DNA from: Bosea sp. 124
GTDB lineage: Bacteria; Pseudomonadota; Alphaproteobacteria; Rhizobiales; Beijerinckiaceae
DNA length: 64,000 nt
Assembly: GCF_003046175.1 (NCBI RefSeq)
Contig: NZ_PZZM01000001.1
Location: 3,551,001-3,615,000, forward strand
Direction of reading: 5' to 3'
The notes beneath the pieces were generated by a model. It searched no databases. It was given only the letters and a program-made list of their open reading frames with translations, and was not told the origin of the DNA. This document shows positions 1-9,220 of this stretch, piece after piece; position 1 is the stretch's first letter; each line of letters opens with the position of its first letter. The position numbers were made by a program, and so were the translations under genes.

Positions 1-567
1 GGCAAGCCGATGACCGAGCCCGACCCCGACCGTGTCGGCGTCGTCTTCCAGGAGGCGAGCCTCTACCCCTGGCTGACGGCGCAGGACAATGTCGAGTTCC
101 CGCTCTCTCTGCGTGGCGTGGCAAAATCCGAGCGGGCCGCCCGCGCCCGCGAGAAGCTCGCTCTGGTCGGGTTGAAGGGCTTCGAGGACCGCTACCCGCA
201 TGAATTGTCGGGCGGGATGAAACAGCGGGTCTCGATTGCGCGGGGGCTGGTGCAAAACCCGCCGATCCTGATGCTGGACGAACCCTTCGCCGCGCTCGAC
301 GAGCAGACTCGCATCTCGATGGGCGATGAATTGCTGCGGATCTGGGAGGAGACTGGCAAGACCGTCGTCTTCGTTACCCACAGCCTGACAGAAGCGGCTT
401 ATCTCGCCGACGAGATCATCGTCATGTCGGCCCGCCCCGGCCGTATCATCGACCGGATCGAGGTCGATCTGCCGCGGCCGCGCACCTATGCGATGATGGC
501 GACGCCGCGTTTCGCCGAGCTGCGGGAACGGATCTGGAGCCAGATCAAGACACAGGCGAGCGAGTAA
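1..567 (+). CDS. ABC transporter ATP-binding protein, nitrate/sulfonate/taurine family (5' end cut off by window)
   Basis: This is the ATPase of an importer of the NrtD/SsuB/TauB class; it binds the cytoplasmic side of the permease encoded next. The frame is already open at base 1 and the Walker A loop is missing, so the gene begins outside the window; the ATG at 10 is internal. Visible motifs are the Q-loop (VVFQEASLYPW), the signature SGGMKQR, Walker B with D-loop (ILMLDEPFAALDEQ) and the switch histidine in FVTHSLTEA. One base separates it from the permease gene, so the two are co-transcribed. The substrate cannot be read from the sequence: this family carries nitrate, sulfonates, taurine, bicarbonate and pyrimidine precursors. 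The substrate-binding protein is not in the window. Confidence 0.9.
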   Translation, partial: GKPMTEPDPDRVGVVFQEASLYPWLTAQDNVEFPLSLRGVAKSERAARAREKLALVGLKGFEDRYPHELSGGMKQRVSIARGLVQNPPILMLDEPFAALDEQTRISMGDELLRIWEETGKTVVFVTHSLTEAAYLADEIIVMSARPGRIIDRIEVDLPRPRTYAMMATPRFAELRERIWSQIKTQASE

Positions 568-568
568 G

Positions 569-1375
569 ATGACGCTCGCCGTTTCCTCATCGGGCACTGC
601 GGGCCTGCGCATCGAGCCGCGCACCGTACGGGGGCTTCTCGGCGTCGCGCTCCTCCTCGCCTGGGAGGCCCTGCCGCGCGCCGGGCTCATTCCCTCGCTG
701 TTCCTGCCGCCGCTGAGCGAGACGCTCACGGCGCTGGGCAGTAACTGGCGCGATTATGGCTGGCATCTTCTGGTTTCGCTGAGGGCCATCGGCATCTCGA
801 TGCTGATCGCCTGCGGGCTGGGAATTGGCGGTGGTCTGCTTTGCGGCTCGATCGCTTCGGTCAGGCGCGTGGCCCAGCCTCTGGCCTCCGGCCTGTATGC
901 GGTGCCCTTCGTCATCCTCTATCCGCTGTTCACCGCCTGGTTCGGCATCGGCCCGCAGGCGAAGATCGCCTTCGCCAGCATCTACGGGCTGTTGCCCTGC
1001 CTGCTCGGCACGATGGCCGGCGTCCAGACGATCGACCGCCATTATGTCACCGTCGCCCGCAGCCTGAAGGCCTCGCGCTGGCAGATGATCAGCCGGGTGC
1101 TGCTGCCGGCGGCGATCCCGACCGTGCTGTCCGCCTTCCGCATCGGCGGAGCGCTCGTGATCGTGGGCATCGTCGTCGCCGAGATGCTGACCTCGGCCGA
1201 AGGCATCGGCTATCTCATCACCCGCTACCGCACCCTGCTCGACAGTCCCCGCGTCTTTGCCGGCATCCTCGTCGTCATCGCGCTGGTCTTCGCCTTCGAC
1301 GGGCTGGTGCAACTGTTCGTGCACCGGACGCGGCACTGGCGGCTCTCGACCCGCTCCGGCGAGAGCGATCCCTGA
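569..1375 (+). CDS. ABC transporter permease, SsuC/TauC-type
   Basis: This 268-residue inner-membrane protein is the transmembrane subunit partnering the preceding ATPase. It has about six hydrophobic segments, and the conserved EAA-type cytoplasmic loop lies around residues 160-190 (VARSLKASRWQMISRVLLPA), where the ATPase docks. Length and composition are usual for the BPD_transp_1 family. The ATG lies two bases after the ATPase stop, so translation is probably coupled. The genes downstream on the same strand (deacetylase-like and fumarylacetoacetase-like) may belong to the same transcript and hint that the imported molecule is an organic compound that is then hydrolysed, but this is inference. 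Confidence 0.9.
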   Translation: MTLAVSSSGTAGLRIEPRTVRGLLGVALLLAWEALPRAGLIPSLFLPPLSETLTALGSNWRDYGWHLLVSLRAIGISMLIACGLGIGGGLLCGSIASVRRVAQPLASGLYAVPFVILYPLFTAWFGIGPQAKIAFASIYGLLPCLLGTMAGVQTIDRHYVTVARSLKASRWQMISRVLLPAAIPTVLSAFRIGGALVIVGIVVAEMLTSAEGIGYLITRYRTLLDSPRVFAGILVVIALVFAFDGLVQLFVHRTRHWRLSTRSGESDP

Positions 1376-1426
1376 GCCGAGACCGGCCTTTCCCGATCCC
1401 ACAGACACCCCGAGCTGGAGTCAGCG

Positions 1427-2074
1427 ATGACGACCATTACCCTGTCGTTCGACAATGGGCCCGATCCCGACGTGACCCCGCAGGTGCTGAACACGCTGCG
1501 GTGCCACGATCTCCAGGCCACCTTCTTCGTGCTCGGCGACAAGCTGCGTGACCGGCGCAGGCTTTGCGAGCGGGCCCATGCCGAAGGGCACTGGATCGGC
1601 AACCACACCTTCAACCACCTCGTGCCGCTCGGCATGAGCGCGGAGGCTGGCGTGGCTACAGCCGAGATCGTCCGGACCGAAGCGCTGATCGGCGATCTGG
1701 CGCATGAGCGCCGATTCTTCCGCCCCTTCGGCGGCGGCGGCCTTCTCGACCGGCGGCTGCTCAACGGCGAGGCGCTCGCCCGTCTCCAGAGCGAAGCCTA
1801 TACTTGCGTGCTCTGGAACGTCATTCCTGAGGACTGGATGCATCCGGAGGGTTGGGTCGAGCGCGCCCTGGCGCTGTGCTTCGCGCAGGAGCACGCGCTG
1901 ATCGTGCTGCACGACCTGCCGACGGGCGCCATGAAGCAGCTCGACCGCTTCATCGTCAGCGCGCGCGATCGCGGTGCGTCCTTCCAGCAGGATTTCCCCG
2001 CCAGTTGCGTGCCGATCGAACGCGGCCGGCTCGTCAGCCCGGTCGACGGCTATGTGACCGATCTCGCGGCCTGA
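1427..2074 (+). CDS. Polysaccharide deacetylase (NodB-like) family protein
   Basis: A 215-residue protein of carbohydrate esterase family 4 fold, with no signal peptide, so probably cytoplasmic. The usual TFDDGP motif reads SFDNGPDP (Asp9, Asn10), so the second, metal-binding Asp is Asn; the metal-binding His pair is present as GNHTFNH (His60, His64). A late His occurs in LIVLHDLP. Family members remove acetyl or other acyl/amide groups from sugars or small molecules; allantoinase and imidase relatives exist. Its place between an ABC importer and a fumarylacetoacetase-family gene suggests action on an imported small molecule rather than on cell wall. It starts 51 bases after the permease stop and may be in the same operon. 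The exact substrate is unknown. Confidence 0.75.
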   Translation: MTTITLSFDNGPDPDVTPQVLNTLRCHDLQATFFVLGDKLRDRRRLCERAHAEGHWIGNHTFNHLVPLGMSAEAGVATAEIVRTEALIGDLAHERRFFRPFGGGGLLDRRLLNGEALARLQSEAYTCVLWNVIPEDWMHPEGWVERALALCFAQEHALIVLHDLPTGAMKQLDRFIVSARDRGASFQQDFPASCVPIERGRLVSPVDGYVTDLAA

Positions 2075-2116
2075 GCCGCTGCCCTTCGCCTTTCAACCCG
2101 CAACATCAGGTGTTCC

Positions 2117-2962
2117 ATGAAGCTCTGCCGCATCGGCCAGCCCGGCCAGGAAAAACCCGCTCTCGTCGATCGCGACGGAGGGCTCCGCGACCTGTCGGGC
2201 ATCCTGCCCGACCTCGGGGGCGCTGCCTTGTCGGCGGCCGGCCTGGCAAAGCTCGCCGCGATCGACCCCGCGAGCCTGCCGCTGGTCGCGGGGTCGCCGC
2301 GCTACGGGGTCCCGGTCGCGGGCACGTCGAAATTCATCTGCATCGGCCTGAACTATTCCGAGCATGCGGCTGAAGCGAACCTGCCGACGCCGCCGGAGCC
2401 GATCGTCTTCCTCAAGGCGAATTCGGCGATCTGCGGGCCGAACGACGATACGGTCGTGCCGCTGAATTCGACGAAGCTGGACTGGGAGGTCGAGCTCGGC
2501 ATCGTCATCGGCGAAACCGCCCGCAACGTCGCGCCGGACAAGGCGCTGGATGTCGTCGCCGGCTACTGCGTCATCAACGACGTCTCCGAGCGCGCCTTCC
2601 AGATGCAGAGCACGCAATGGGACAAGGGCAAGGGCTGCGACACGTTCGGGCCGACCGGTCCCTGGCTGGTGACGCGAGACGAGATCCCCGATCCGCAGGC
2701 GCTGGGCATGTGGCTGACCGTCAACGGCAAGACAATGCAGGACGGCAACACCCGCACGATGATCTTCGACGTCAGGACGATCGTCTCCTATGTCAGCCGC
2801 TACATGACGCTGATGCCCGGCGACATCATCGCGACCGGGACGCCGTCCGGCGTCGGCATGGGCAAGAAGCCCGAGCCAATCTGGCTGAAGCCCGGCGACG
2901 TCGTCGAACTCGGTATTGCGGGCCTCGGGCAGCAGAAGCAGGCGATCGTTCCCTACCGCTGA
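2117..2962 (+). CDS. Fumarylacetoacetate hydrolase (FAH) family protein
   Basis: A 281-residue cytoplasmic enzyme of the FAH fold, which cleaves C-C bonds in or hydrates/decarboxylates beta-diketo acids in aromatic or sugar-acid breakdown. The N-terminal small domain (about residues 1-70) is followed by the catalytic domain with CIGLNYSEHA, the metal-binding acidic cluster in LDWEVELGIVIG, and the C-terminal signature GDIIATGTPSGVGMG. Length matches 2-hydroxyhepta-2,4-diene-1,7-dioate isomerase or ureidoglycolate lyase-like annotations, which cannot be separated by eye. It follows the deacetylase-like gene by 42 bases and is likely the last gene of the transporter operon. The 98-base gap after it, before a convergent gene, holds nothing recognised. 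Confidence 0.8.
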   Translation: MKLCRIGQPGQEKPALVDRDGGLRDLSGILPDLGGAALSAAGLAKLAAIDPASLPLVAGSPRYGVPVAGTSKFICIGLNYSEHAAEANLPTPPEPIVFLKANSAICGPNDDTVVPLNSTKLDWEVELGIVIGETARNVAPDKALDVVAGYCVINDVSERAFQMQSTQWDKGKGCDTFGPTGPWLVTRDEIPDPQALGMWLTVNGKTMQDGNTRTMIFDVRTIVSYVSRYMTLMPGDIIATGTPSGVGMGKKPEPIWLKPGDVVELGIAGLGQQKQAIVPYR

Positions 2963-3060
2963 GTGCGCGGCTCTGTGCTCCTGGGCGCTGGCGTGCAAGG
3001 GGGTACAGGCGTCGGCGGACAGACGCGCTGCAAAAGGACGTCAACCCGCGCAGGGTCGGT

Positions 3061-4050
3061 TCAGGGCCGGCTCTTGCGCGGGCTCGCCACGCCGAAATGG
3101 CAGATCGGCTCGCCGGGCCTGGCGGTCTTGCTTGGGAAGATGATGTAGCCGTCGCAGGGCGCAGTCACGGCCGTGCCGTCGGCGCGCCTCGCCATCACGG
3201 CGCCCACGGGCACGATATCGCCTGTCTTCCAGCCGTCTTCGACCACATCGCCCTCCGCCTCGCAGATCACGACCTCGGTCATGTGGATGACGCAGTCGAG
3301 CGCTCCCGGGGGAGGGCGCGCATCGATCAGGCCGAGATGGGCCAGCGTGTTGCGGATTGCAGCATAGCCGACCTCGATCGAAGCCGGGTCGTCATGCCGG
3401 CCGCATTCGAGCGTCACCCCGTAGGCGCCAGCGAAGCGCATGAATTCGGTCGTGCCGTAGCCTTCCGTCACGGCCAGGCGCGGCAGGTTCAGCCTCTCGC
3501 GCGCGGCGATCAGCTTCACGTAGTTGTCGAGCCAGCCATGGATCGCGACCGGAACGCCGAGGCATGCGGCGAGGGCCAGTTCCGCGGCGTCGTGCCGGAA
3601 AGGTTCAAGGTTGCCGTTGTTGTTCTCGGGGCCGAAGAAGGCGAAGGGCTCGCCCTCGCCGCGGAAGGAATGCACGTCGAGCAGCACCTCGTGCTCGCGC
3701 AGCAGCGCGCAGAGGCGCCGCCCGATCCTGTCCTCGTTATCGATCGGCTGCGGCCGCTCATACATGTCGCGGTTGAGGTTGCGGTCTCCCTCGCGGCTGT
3801 TCTGACGGTAGGCCTTCGGGTTGGTCACCGGCACGAAGGTGACCTCGCCGCGCCGGATCAGCAGGCGTCCCGCACGGCAATCGTCGATGATGCGCGCAAT
3901 GGCGTTCGGGCCGCAGGTCTCGTTACCATGCACCGCGCCGAGCACGAGCAGCTTCGGTCCGGATTTCAGGCCATGGAACCGCACGCTTTCGAGCGGAGCC
4001 TCATCATCGGCCGGCACGGTCCAGGCGGCGTTGGCTGGCTGCGATGGCAT
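3061..4050 (-). CDS. Succinylglutamate desuccinylase/aspartoacylase family protein
   Basis: A 329-residue zinc carboxypeptidase-like hydrolase (M14 clan, AstE/ASPA family) that would cleave an N-acyl group from an amino acid or related amide. The zinc ligands are visible in LGAVHGNET (His, Glu) and LLDVHS (His). The strongly conserved NLNRDM segment lies between them, and a candidate catalytic Glu lies in TLECGRH. A C-terminal beta-rich biotinyl-like segment ends with CHFGVASP, as in other AstE-like proteins. No signal peptide is seen. It stands alone and converges with the FAH gene. The 233 bases up to the tRNA gene hold no supported feature. Confidence 0.75.
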   Translation of the reverse strand: MPSQPANAAWTVPADDEAPLESVRFHGLKSGPKLLVLGAVHGNETCGPNAIARIIDDCRAGRLLIRRGEVTFVPVTNPKAYRQNSREGDRNLNRDMYERPQPIDNEDRIGRRLCALLREHEVLLDVHSFRGEGEPFAFFGPENNNGNLEPFRHDAAELALAACLGVPVAIHGWLDNYVKLIAARERLNLPRLAVTEGYGTTEFMRFAGAYGVTLECGRHDDPASIEVGYAAIRNTLAHLGLIDARPPPGALDCVIHMTEVVICEAEGDVVEDGWKTGDIVPVGAVMARRADGTAVTAPCDGYIIFPSKTARPGEPICHFGVASPRKSRP

Positions 4051-4283
4051 GTCTGATCCTGATGGCTGGAGAGCGTGGGGGCGGGCTCTCGCCGTCCACG
4101 CCGATCATGCCCCTTACAATGATTCGCCGATGTCGAGGCCGGGGCGCAGCACATGGTGGCACGCCATCCGGGGACAGCGGGGCGATGCCGGCAGGATAAC
4201 CTGCGGCGATCGAGGTCACAGCGCATCTGACGAAAGGGATCGGAGGTCGGTAAGCCCCCTCGACGCATATCGTCGGAGGCCGA

Positions 4284-4360
4284 TGGTAGCGGGAGAGGGA
4301 CTTGAACCCCCGACACGCGGATTATGATTCCGCTGCTCTAACCAGCTGAGCTACCCCGCC
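4284..4360 (-). tRNA. tRNA-Met (anticodon CAU)
   Basis: On the minus strand a 77-base cloverleaf reads from GGCGGGG to a genome-encoded CCA end. The D-arm GCTCAGCTGGTTAGAGC, the anticodon stem GCGGA/TCCGC with loop ATCATAA (anticodon CAT), and the T-arm GGGGGTTCAAGTCCCTC can all be folded. The first pair is G-U and not the C1-A72 mismatch of the initiator, so this is read as elongator tRNA-Met. A lysidine-modified tRNA-Ile with CAU is the alternative but is less likely. Confidence 0.92.
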
Positions 4361-4430
4361 CCACAGATCGGTGCACCGCTGAGCGGCGATCCGTCGGAGG
4401 CCGCGATATAGGGGGCGGGGCAGGGGCTCG

Positions 4431-5087
4431 TCAAGCCTTGGTGGAGGAGAGCTTGGCAGAGGAGAGCTTGCGCAGGCGCACCACCTTGAAATAGCCGGAG
4501 CCGACATGGACCGTCTCATAGCGGCCCGTCTTCGCCGCCCAGCCGGTCAGGCGGCTGACCTTGAAGTCTGAACTCCAGCCGACGGCGCGCGCCAGCGGAG
4601 CCAGCGCGGTCCAGACAGCGGCGAAGGGGCCGCCATCGTCGACGAGGCGGCTCGAGATGACGATCTCGCCGCCGGGCTTGAGCACGCGGTCCATCTCGGC
4701 CAGGGCCTGCTCGGCGTCGGGCACCAGCGTGATGACGAACTGCGCGGTCACGGCATCGAAGCGCTCGGCCGCGAAGCCGAGCCGGCAGGCGTCCATCACC
4801 ATCAGGCCCCGGACATGCGTCAGCTTCTGGTTTGCCACCTTCCGGTTGGCGACCTTCAGCATGTCGAGCGAGAGATCGGCGCCGAGGACGTGCGAATCCG
4901 GTCGGAAATAGGTGAGCGTCAGGCCGGTGCCGACACCGATCTCGAGAATGTCGGGCCCGCAGGCGCAGGCGGCTTCCACAGCTTCGCGCTGCGGCCTGGC
5001 GAGCAGGCGCTGATAGATCTTGTCGTAGATGCGCGCCCAGCCTGCATAGATGCGCTTCTGGGTTTCGAGATGGTCGGGCACCGGCAT
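4431..5087 (-). CDS. pmtA: SAM-dependent methyltransferase, probable phosphatidylethanolamine N-methyltransferase (PmtA-like)
   Basis: A 218-residue class I methyltransferase. Motif I is ILEIGVGTGLTL, the acidic ribose-binding residue sits in LGADLSLDML, and motif post-I/II are seen in FDAVTAQFVITLVPD and LKPGGEIVISSR. The overall pattern, including the N-terminal YAGWARIYDKIYQ and a basic C-terminus, resembles the short PmtA enzymes of alphaproteobacteria that convert phosphatidylethanolamine to phosphatidylcholine by three methylations at the membrane. UbiE-like or other small-molecule methyltransferases are the alternative. The C-terminal end repeats KLSSAKLSSTKA. It is monocistronic, downstream of mnmA on the same strand with a 50-base gap. 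Confidence 0.6.
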   Translation of the reverse strand: MPVPDHLETQKRIYAGWARIYDKIYQRLLARPQREAVEAACACGPDILEIGVGTGLTLTYFRPDSHVLGADLSLDMLKVANRKVANQKLTHVRGLMVMDACRLGFAAERFDAVTAQFVITLVPDAEQALAEMDRVLKPGGEIVISSRLVDDGGPFAAVWTALAPLARAVGWSSDFKVSRLTGWAAKTGRYETVHVGSGYFKVVRLRKLSSAKLSSTKA

Positions 5088-5137
5088 GGAGCGGCTCGCG
5101 GAATTCGGAGGAGATCGGAAGGTCGGCCGGGCCGACG

Positions 5138-6322
5138 TCAGGACAGGGCGAGGGTGAGGCCCGGCCGCGCTGCGGGAAGCCGCAGTTCCGGCCTGATGAT
5201 GGTGCCGCCGCCGAGTACGCGGGTGCCGGGCCCAGCATCGGCATAGATCACGCAGGCCTGGCCGGGCGAGACGCCCTCCTCGTCGGTGGCGAGGTCGACC
5301 TTGAGCCCGGCCTCGTCGCGCGTCAGCCGCGCTTCGCGCGGGGGCCGCGTCGAGCGCACGCGCACGGCGACGTCCAGCCCCTCCGGCGGCAGGGCGTCCA
5401 GGGGGATCTCGCCGAGCCAGTTCAGGTCGCGCAGCCTGATCTCGCGGACGTTGAGCGCCTCGCGCGGGCCGACGATGACGCGGGCCGTATCGGCGTCGAG
5501 GCGCAGCACATAGAGCGGTTCAGGCGTGCTGAGGCCCAGCCCCTTGCGCTGGCCGACGGTGTAGCGCAGCACGCCGTCATGGCGCCCGAGCACGCGGCCG
5601 TCGAGATGGACGATGTCGCCGGGACGGGCAGCGCCCGGCTTCAGCCGCTCGATCACATCGGCATAGCGGCCATTGGGAACGAAGCAGATGTCCTGACTGT
5701 CGGGCTTGTCGGCGATGCCGAGGCCGAGCTCGGCCGCGAGCGCACGCGTCTGCGCCTTGTCGATATGGCCCAGCGGGAAGCGCAGCAGGTCGAGCTGTTC
5801 CTGCGTCGTCGCGTAGAGGAAATAGCTCTGGTCACGGTTCGGGTCGGCCGCGCGGAACAGTCCGCGATGGCCGTTCGGCAGCTCCCGGCCGACGACATAA
5901 TGGCCGGTCGCCAGGGCATCGGCGCCGAGTTCGCGGGCGAGGCCGAGAAGGTCCTGGAACTTCACCGTGCGGTTGCACTCGACGCAGGGGATCGGCGTCT
6001 CGCCCGAGAGGTAGCTCTCGGCGAAGCGCTCGATCACCGCGTCGCGGAAGCGGCTCTCATAGTCGAGCACATAATGCGGGATGCCGATCTGCTCGGCGAC
6101 GCGGCGGGCATCATGGATGTCCTGCCCGGCGCAGCAGGAGCCGACCCGGTGAACAGCCTCGCCATGGTCATAGAGCTGGAGCGTTACGCCGATGACCTCG
6201 TAGCCCTCGCGCTGCAGCAGGGCCGCGACGACGGAGGAATCGACGCCGCCGGACATCGCCGCGACGACGCGCGTCGCCGCAGGCGGCTTGGCGATGTCGA
6301 GGGAATTGCGGGGCATGGTCAT
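5138..6322 (-). CDS. mnmA: tRNA-specific 2-thiouridylase MnmA
   Basis: MnmA forms the 2-thio group of uridine 34 in tRNA-Lys, -Glu and -Gln, using ATP and a persulfide relay. The 394-residue protein has the PP-loop [10 protein letters not shown] (residues 21-30), the catalytic cysteine in VECNRTVKF (Cys116) and the second cysteine in SQDICFVP (Cys213), then the C-terminal beta-barrel. The reading frame stays open far upstream, but similarity begins at MTMPRNSL, so the start is set at 6322; the ATG at 6316 is equally possible. No clear ribosome binding site is seen. It diverges from fliK with a 236-base gap that contains the sigma-54 site. Confidence 0.95.
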   Translation of the reverse strand: MTMPRNSLDIAKPPAATRVVAAMSGGVDSSVVAALLQREGYEVIGVTLQLYDHGEAVHRVGSCCAGQDIHDARRVAEQIGIPHYVLDYESRFRDAVIERFAESYLSGETPIPCVECNRTVKFQDLLGLARELGADALATGHYVVGRELPNGHRGLFRAADPNRDQSYFLYATTQEQLDLLRFPLGHIDKAQTRALAAELGLGIADKPDSQDICFVPNGRYADVIERLKPGAARPGDIVHLDGRVLGRHDGVLRYTVGQRKGLGLSTPEPLYVLRLDADTARVIVGPREALNVREIRLRDLNWLGEIPLDALPPEGLDVAVRVRSTRPPREARLTRDEAGLKVDLATDEEGVSPGQACVIYADAGPGTRVLGGGTIIRPELRLPAARPGLTLALS

Positions 6323-6499
6323 GGAAGGATGCGGAGTCCGGCGGGAAAGCGGGCCATCGCCGGCTCTATACCGGCTTTGGGGCGCCGCTGCCAGCGGTGA
6401 TGGGCAAATCCTGCCGCCCGGCCGGGGCAGGGTGGCCGTTCTTGCCGCCGATTTCGCCGGACGCTCCTTATAACCCATTGAAATACTTAATCTGGCCTG

Positions 6500-6515
6500 T
6501 GGCTTGGCATTTGCT
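6500..6515 (+). promoter_or_regulatory. Predicted sigma-54 (RpoN) promoter of fliK-flgD
   Basis: The 16 bases tggcttggcatttgct fit the -24/-12 consensus TGGCACGNNNNTTGCW at TGGC, the G at position 7 and TTGCT, with the exact GG-to-GC spacing. The expected transcription start is about base 6526, 33 bases before the chosen fliK start. FlbD, a sigma-54 activator of flagellar genes, is encoded 7 kb downstream. This is a sequence match only. Confidence 0.65.
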
Positions 6516-6558
6516 CCAAGGGCTGGTGGCGCTCTGTGCCCATGCACCGGATGAACCG

Positions 6559-8130
6559 ATGTCGATTCAGCCTCTGTCGAATTCTCCGCCCTCCGCCGAG
6601 CCTGCGGTTCAGCGCCGGCGTGCGGCCGAGCGGGAGACGGGGGGCGAGAGCGAGAGCTTCGTCCTCCCGCGCGAGGAGCCCGCGCGGGAGGCTGCGGCCC
6701 CGGTTCGGGAGAGTGCGCGCGAGACGAGGCGCGAGGCCGGCGAAGCGCGCCGTGCCGCCGACGAACCAGCCTCGACCGAGACGCCATCCGAGACCGCCGC
6801 GAAGCCGACAGCCTCGGAAGCCGATTCCAAGACGCCGGCGGCCGAGACGGTCAAGACGACCGGCAAGACGGGCGCGAAGACGGCCGGCAAGGCAGCTGAA
6901 CCGGCATCGACCGCGCCGCCGGCATCGCCGAACCTGGATATCGGAGCGCTGGTCAGCATTGCCGTCGCAGCGCAGGCCGCATGCCTGTCGGAGGTGGCGG
7001 GAAAGACCGGCGCGGCGGGCGAGACCAAGATTGGCGAGGGCAAGGAGACTGCCGTCGCGGGTGACAAGGCCGAGGTTGACGCAGCCAAAGGCCCGATCGC
7101 AGCGGAAGCGAAGGCCGAGGGCGTTCCCGTCCTCCTCGCTGCCCTGCCTGTGCCCGTCGCAGCCGTTCCGCCAGGGCCCGCCCCGACGCTGCCACCCGCT
7201 CCGGCGGCGACTGCCGCTGCGGCCGAAGGCGATCGCCTGTCCGGCAAGGCATCCGCCACGGCCGCTGCCGCGCTGGCCCTGGCCTCGGCGCGCGAGGCCG
7301 CGACGGGGCCCGATTCCGAAACCGCGCCATCGCCCGCCGCGACAGCAGCTACGTCGCCGGTCGCCAGGCACGGCGTGGCGAATGCCGCGGCCGAGGCGAT
7401 GCCGCTTCCCGCCGCTGCCGATGCCGCCCCGACGCAGGGCGCGGGGCAGGGCGGCAGCGATCCGCTTGCGCCGACGCAGGTTCAGGCACAGGCTTCGGGA
7501 CCGGCTGCTCCGGCGCCGACCGATGTCAATCCGATCGAGGCGCTGCAGCAGGCTCTCAATCCGATCGATCTGTCCGCGCTCGGCCAGCAGGGCGGGGCCA
7601 GGCCCGAGCCATTCCGCATCCTGACGACGCCGGAGCAGGTCGCCGCGCAGCAGCTTCCTGTCGCGCAAGGCCAGGGGGCGGCAGACGGCCCGCCGACCCC
7701 GCTGCATGTGCTGCCGATCGAGATCGGCCTCAGGGCACTGGCTGGCGCGCGCCAGTTCGACATCCGGCTCGACCCCGGCGAACTCGGCCGGGTCGACGTC
7801 AACCTCTCGATCTCCGACAAGGGCGAGGTCAGCGCGAAGATGGTGGTCGACCGCGTCGAGACGCTGCATCTGCTGCAGCGCGATGCGCGCACGCTGGAGC
7901 GGGCCTTCGAGCAGGCTGGCCTGAAGCCTTCCGATGCGGGCGTCGAGATCACCCTTCGCGACCCGTCCTACCAGTCGGGCTTCCGCCAGAACCGGCAGCA
8001 GGACGAGGCGCCGCAGGGCGCCCGCCGCTTCGGCTCCGAGGCCGAGGCCGGCGAGGACAGCCCCATTTCCACGCAGCCCGCGCCCGTTCGCCGTTTCGTC
8101 AGGCTCGGCGGCGTGGATCTCAGCGTCTGA
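6559..8130 (+). CDS. fliK: Flagellar hook-length control protein FliK
   Basis: FliK is an exported ruler that sets hook length and switches the export gate to filament substrates. The frame is open from 6397, but the ATG at 6559 lies just behind the sigma-54 promoter match and is chosen, giving 523 residues. Residues 1 to about 350 are low-complexity Ala/Pro/Glu/Lys-rich sequence, typical of the ruler part. The conserved C-terminal Flg_hook domain follows (about 380-470), with [24 protein letters not shown] and [10 protein letters not shown]. It is followed after 16 bases by flgD, which together form one transcription unit. The family is poorly conserved in the N-terminal half, so length alone is not informative. 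Confidence 0.85.
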   Translation: MSIQPLSNSPPSAEPAVQRRRAAERETGGESESFVLPREEPAREAAAPVRESARETRREAGEARRAADEPASTETPSETAAKPTASEADSKTPAAETVKTTGKTGAKTAGKAAEPASTAPPASPNLDIGALVSIAVAAQAACLSEVAGKTGAAGETKIGEGKETAVAGDKAEVDAAKGPIAAEAKAEGVPVLLAALPVPVAAVPPGPAPTLPPAPAATAAAAEGDRLSGKASATAAAALALASAREAATGPDSETAPSPAATAATSPVARHGVANAAAEAMPLPAAADAAPTQGAGQGGSDPLAPTQVQAQASGPAAPAPTDVNPIEALQQALNPIDLSALGQQGGARPEPFRILTTPEQVAAQQLPVAQGQGAADGPPTPLHVLPIEIGLRALAGARQFDIRLDPGELGRVDVNLSISDKGEVSAKMVVDRVETLHLLQRDARTLERAFEQAGLKPSDAGVEITLRDPSYQSGFRQNRQQDEAPQGARRFGSEAEAGEDSPISTQPAPVRRFVRLGGVDLSV

Positions 8131-8146
8131 TCAAAGGAGGAGCGCC

Positions 8147-8812
8147 ATGGCCGTCTCCGGCACAAGCAACAGCTCGTCGACAAGTAACAATACGTCCACG
8201 ATTTCGGGCGGTGCGTCGATCGCCAACAACTTCGACCAGTTCCTGACCCTGCTGACGACGCAGCTCAAGAACCAGTCGCCGCTCGACCCGCTCGACACCA
8301 ACCAGTTCACGGCGCAGCTCGTTCAGTTCGCCGGCGTCGAGCAGCAGCTCAAGACGAACGAGACGCTGAGCTCGCTGCTCAGCCTGAACGCAGCCGGGAC
8401 GGCGACCAGCGCGGTGGGCTTCATCGGCTCGACCGTCACAGCCGATGGCGCGACGACGCGCCTGGAAAACAACAAGGCCGAATGGCAGGTCAACGTTCCG
8501 CGCGGCGGCTCCGCGACGATCACGATCAAGGATTCCAAGGGCAGCGTGGTGCAGACGCTGACGAAGAGCCTCGTCGCGGGCGACCAGACCTATACTTGGG
8601 ACGGCACGACCTCGACGGCGCAGAAGGCCCCGGCCGGCGAGTACACGGTCACGATCGATGCCAGGGACGCGGCGGGCGCCGCGATGACGGCCACGACGAA
8701 GATCAGCGGCGTCGTCGACGGCGTCGACTTCACCGGCTCGATTCCGACATTGAAGATCGGCGCGATCAGCGTGCCGATCGACCAGGTGAAGAGCGTCGTC
8801 CGTGCGAAATGA
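8147..8812 (+). CDS. flgD: Flagellar hook assembly (capping) protein FlgD
   Basis: FlgD forms the cap on the growing hook and is needed for FlgE assembly outside the cell. The 221-residue protein starts at an ATG preceded by a strong AAAGGAGG site six bases away. The N-terminal conserved block reads NFDQFLTLLTTQLKNQSP, then DPLDTNQFTAQLVQFAGVEQQ, which are diagnostic. The C-terminal half (about 100-215) is the Fn3/FlgD-Ig beta domain with VVQTLTK and TYTWDG. The residues 5-25 are Ser/Thr/Asn-rich. It is co-transcribed with fliK. Confidence 0.95.
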   Translation: MAVSGTSNSSSTSNNTSTISGGASIANNFDQFLTLLTTQLKNQSPLDPLDTNQFTAQLVQFAGVEQQLKTNETLSSLLSLNAAGTATSAVGFIGSTVTADGATTRLENNKAEWQVNVPRGGSATITIKDSKGSVVQTLTKSLVAGDQTYTWDGTTSTAQKAPAGEYTVTIDARDAAGAAMTATTKISGVVDGVDFTGSIPTLKIGAISVPIDQVKSVVRAK

Positions 8813-8918
8813 TCGCGAATCGCAAATGCAGAAAGCCAGCGTCTTCGCCTTAGGCAATTCTTAAAGCCGCAGGCCTATGCTCAGCACAAGTAGCTCTGTT
8901 GAGTTGTGTGAGTGTACC

Positions 8919-9194
8919 ATGACCGAGCCTTTGCGACCACGGGTGAAGTACGTGATCGGACCGGATGGCAGTCCGCTGACGATTGCGGATCTCCCCCCGA
9001 TGAATACCCGCCGCTGGGTGATCCGGCGCAAGGCCGAGGTCGTCGCCGCGGTGCGGGGCGGCCTGCTCAGCCTCGAGGAAGCCTGCCAGCGCTACACGCT
9101 GACGGTCGATGAATTCCTGAGCTGGCAGATGTCGATCGATCAGCACGGTCTCGCCGGCCTGCGGACGACGCGAATCCAGCACTACCGCCAATAG
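8919..9194 (+). CDS. sciP: CtrA inhibitor SciP (DUF1153)
   Basis: SciP is a small DNA-binding protein that binds CtrA and blocks transcription of CtrA-activated genes in Caulobacter. The 91-residue protein matches the family over its whole length: the start MTEPLRPRVKYVIGPDGSP, RWVIRRKAEVVAAVRGGL, then the helix-turn-helix region (about 44-70) and TTRIQHYRQ at the C-terminus. The ATG at 8919 is chosen because the conserved family sequence begins there. It follows flgD by 106 bases and ends just before a strong terminator. Its place among flagellar genes, with ctrA and chpT in the same window, fits its known role. Confidence 0.93.
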   Translation: MTEPLRPRVKYVIGPDGSPLTIADLPPMNTRRWVIRRKAEVVAAVRGGLLSLEEACQRYTLTVDEFLSWQMSIDQHGLAGLRTTRIQHYRQ

Positions 9195-9220
9195 TCCGGC
9201 GTTCTTCGGACATCGTTCAA

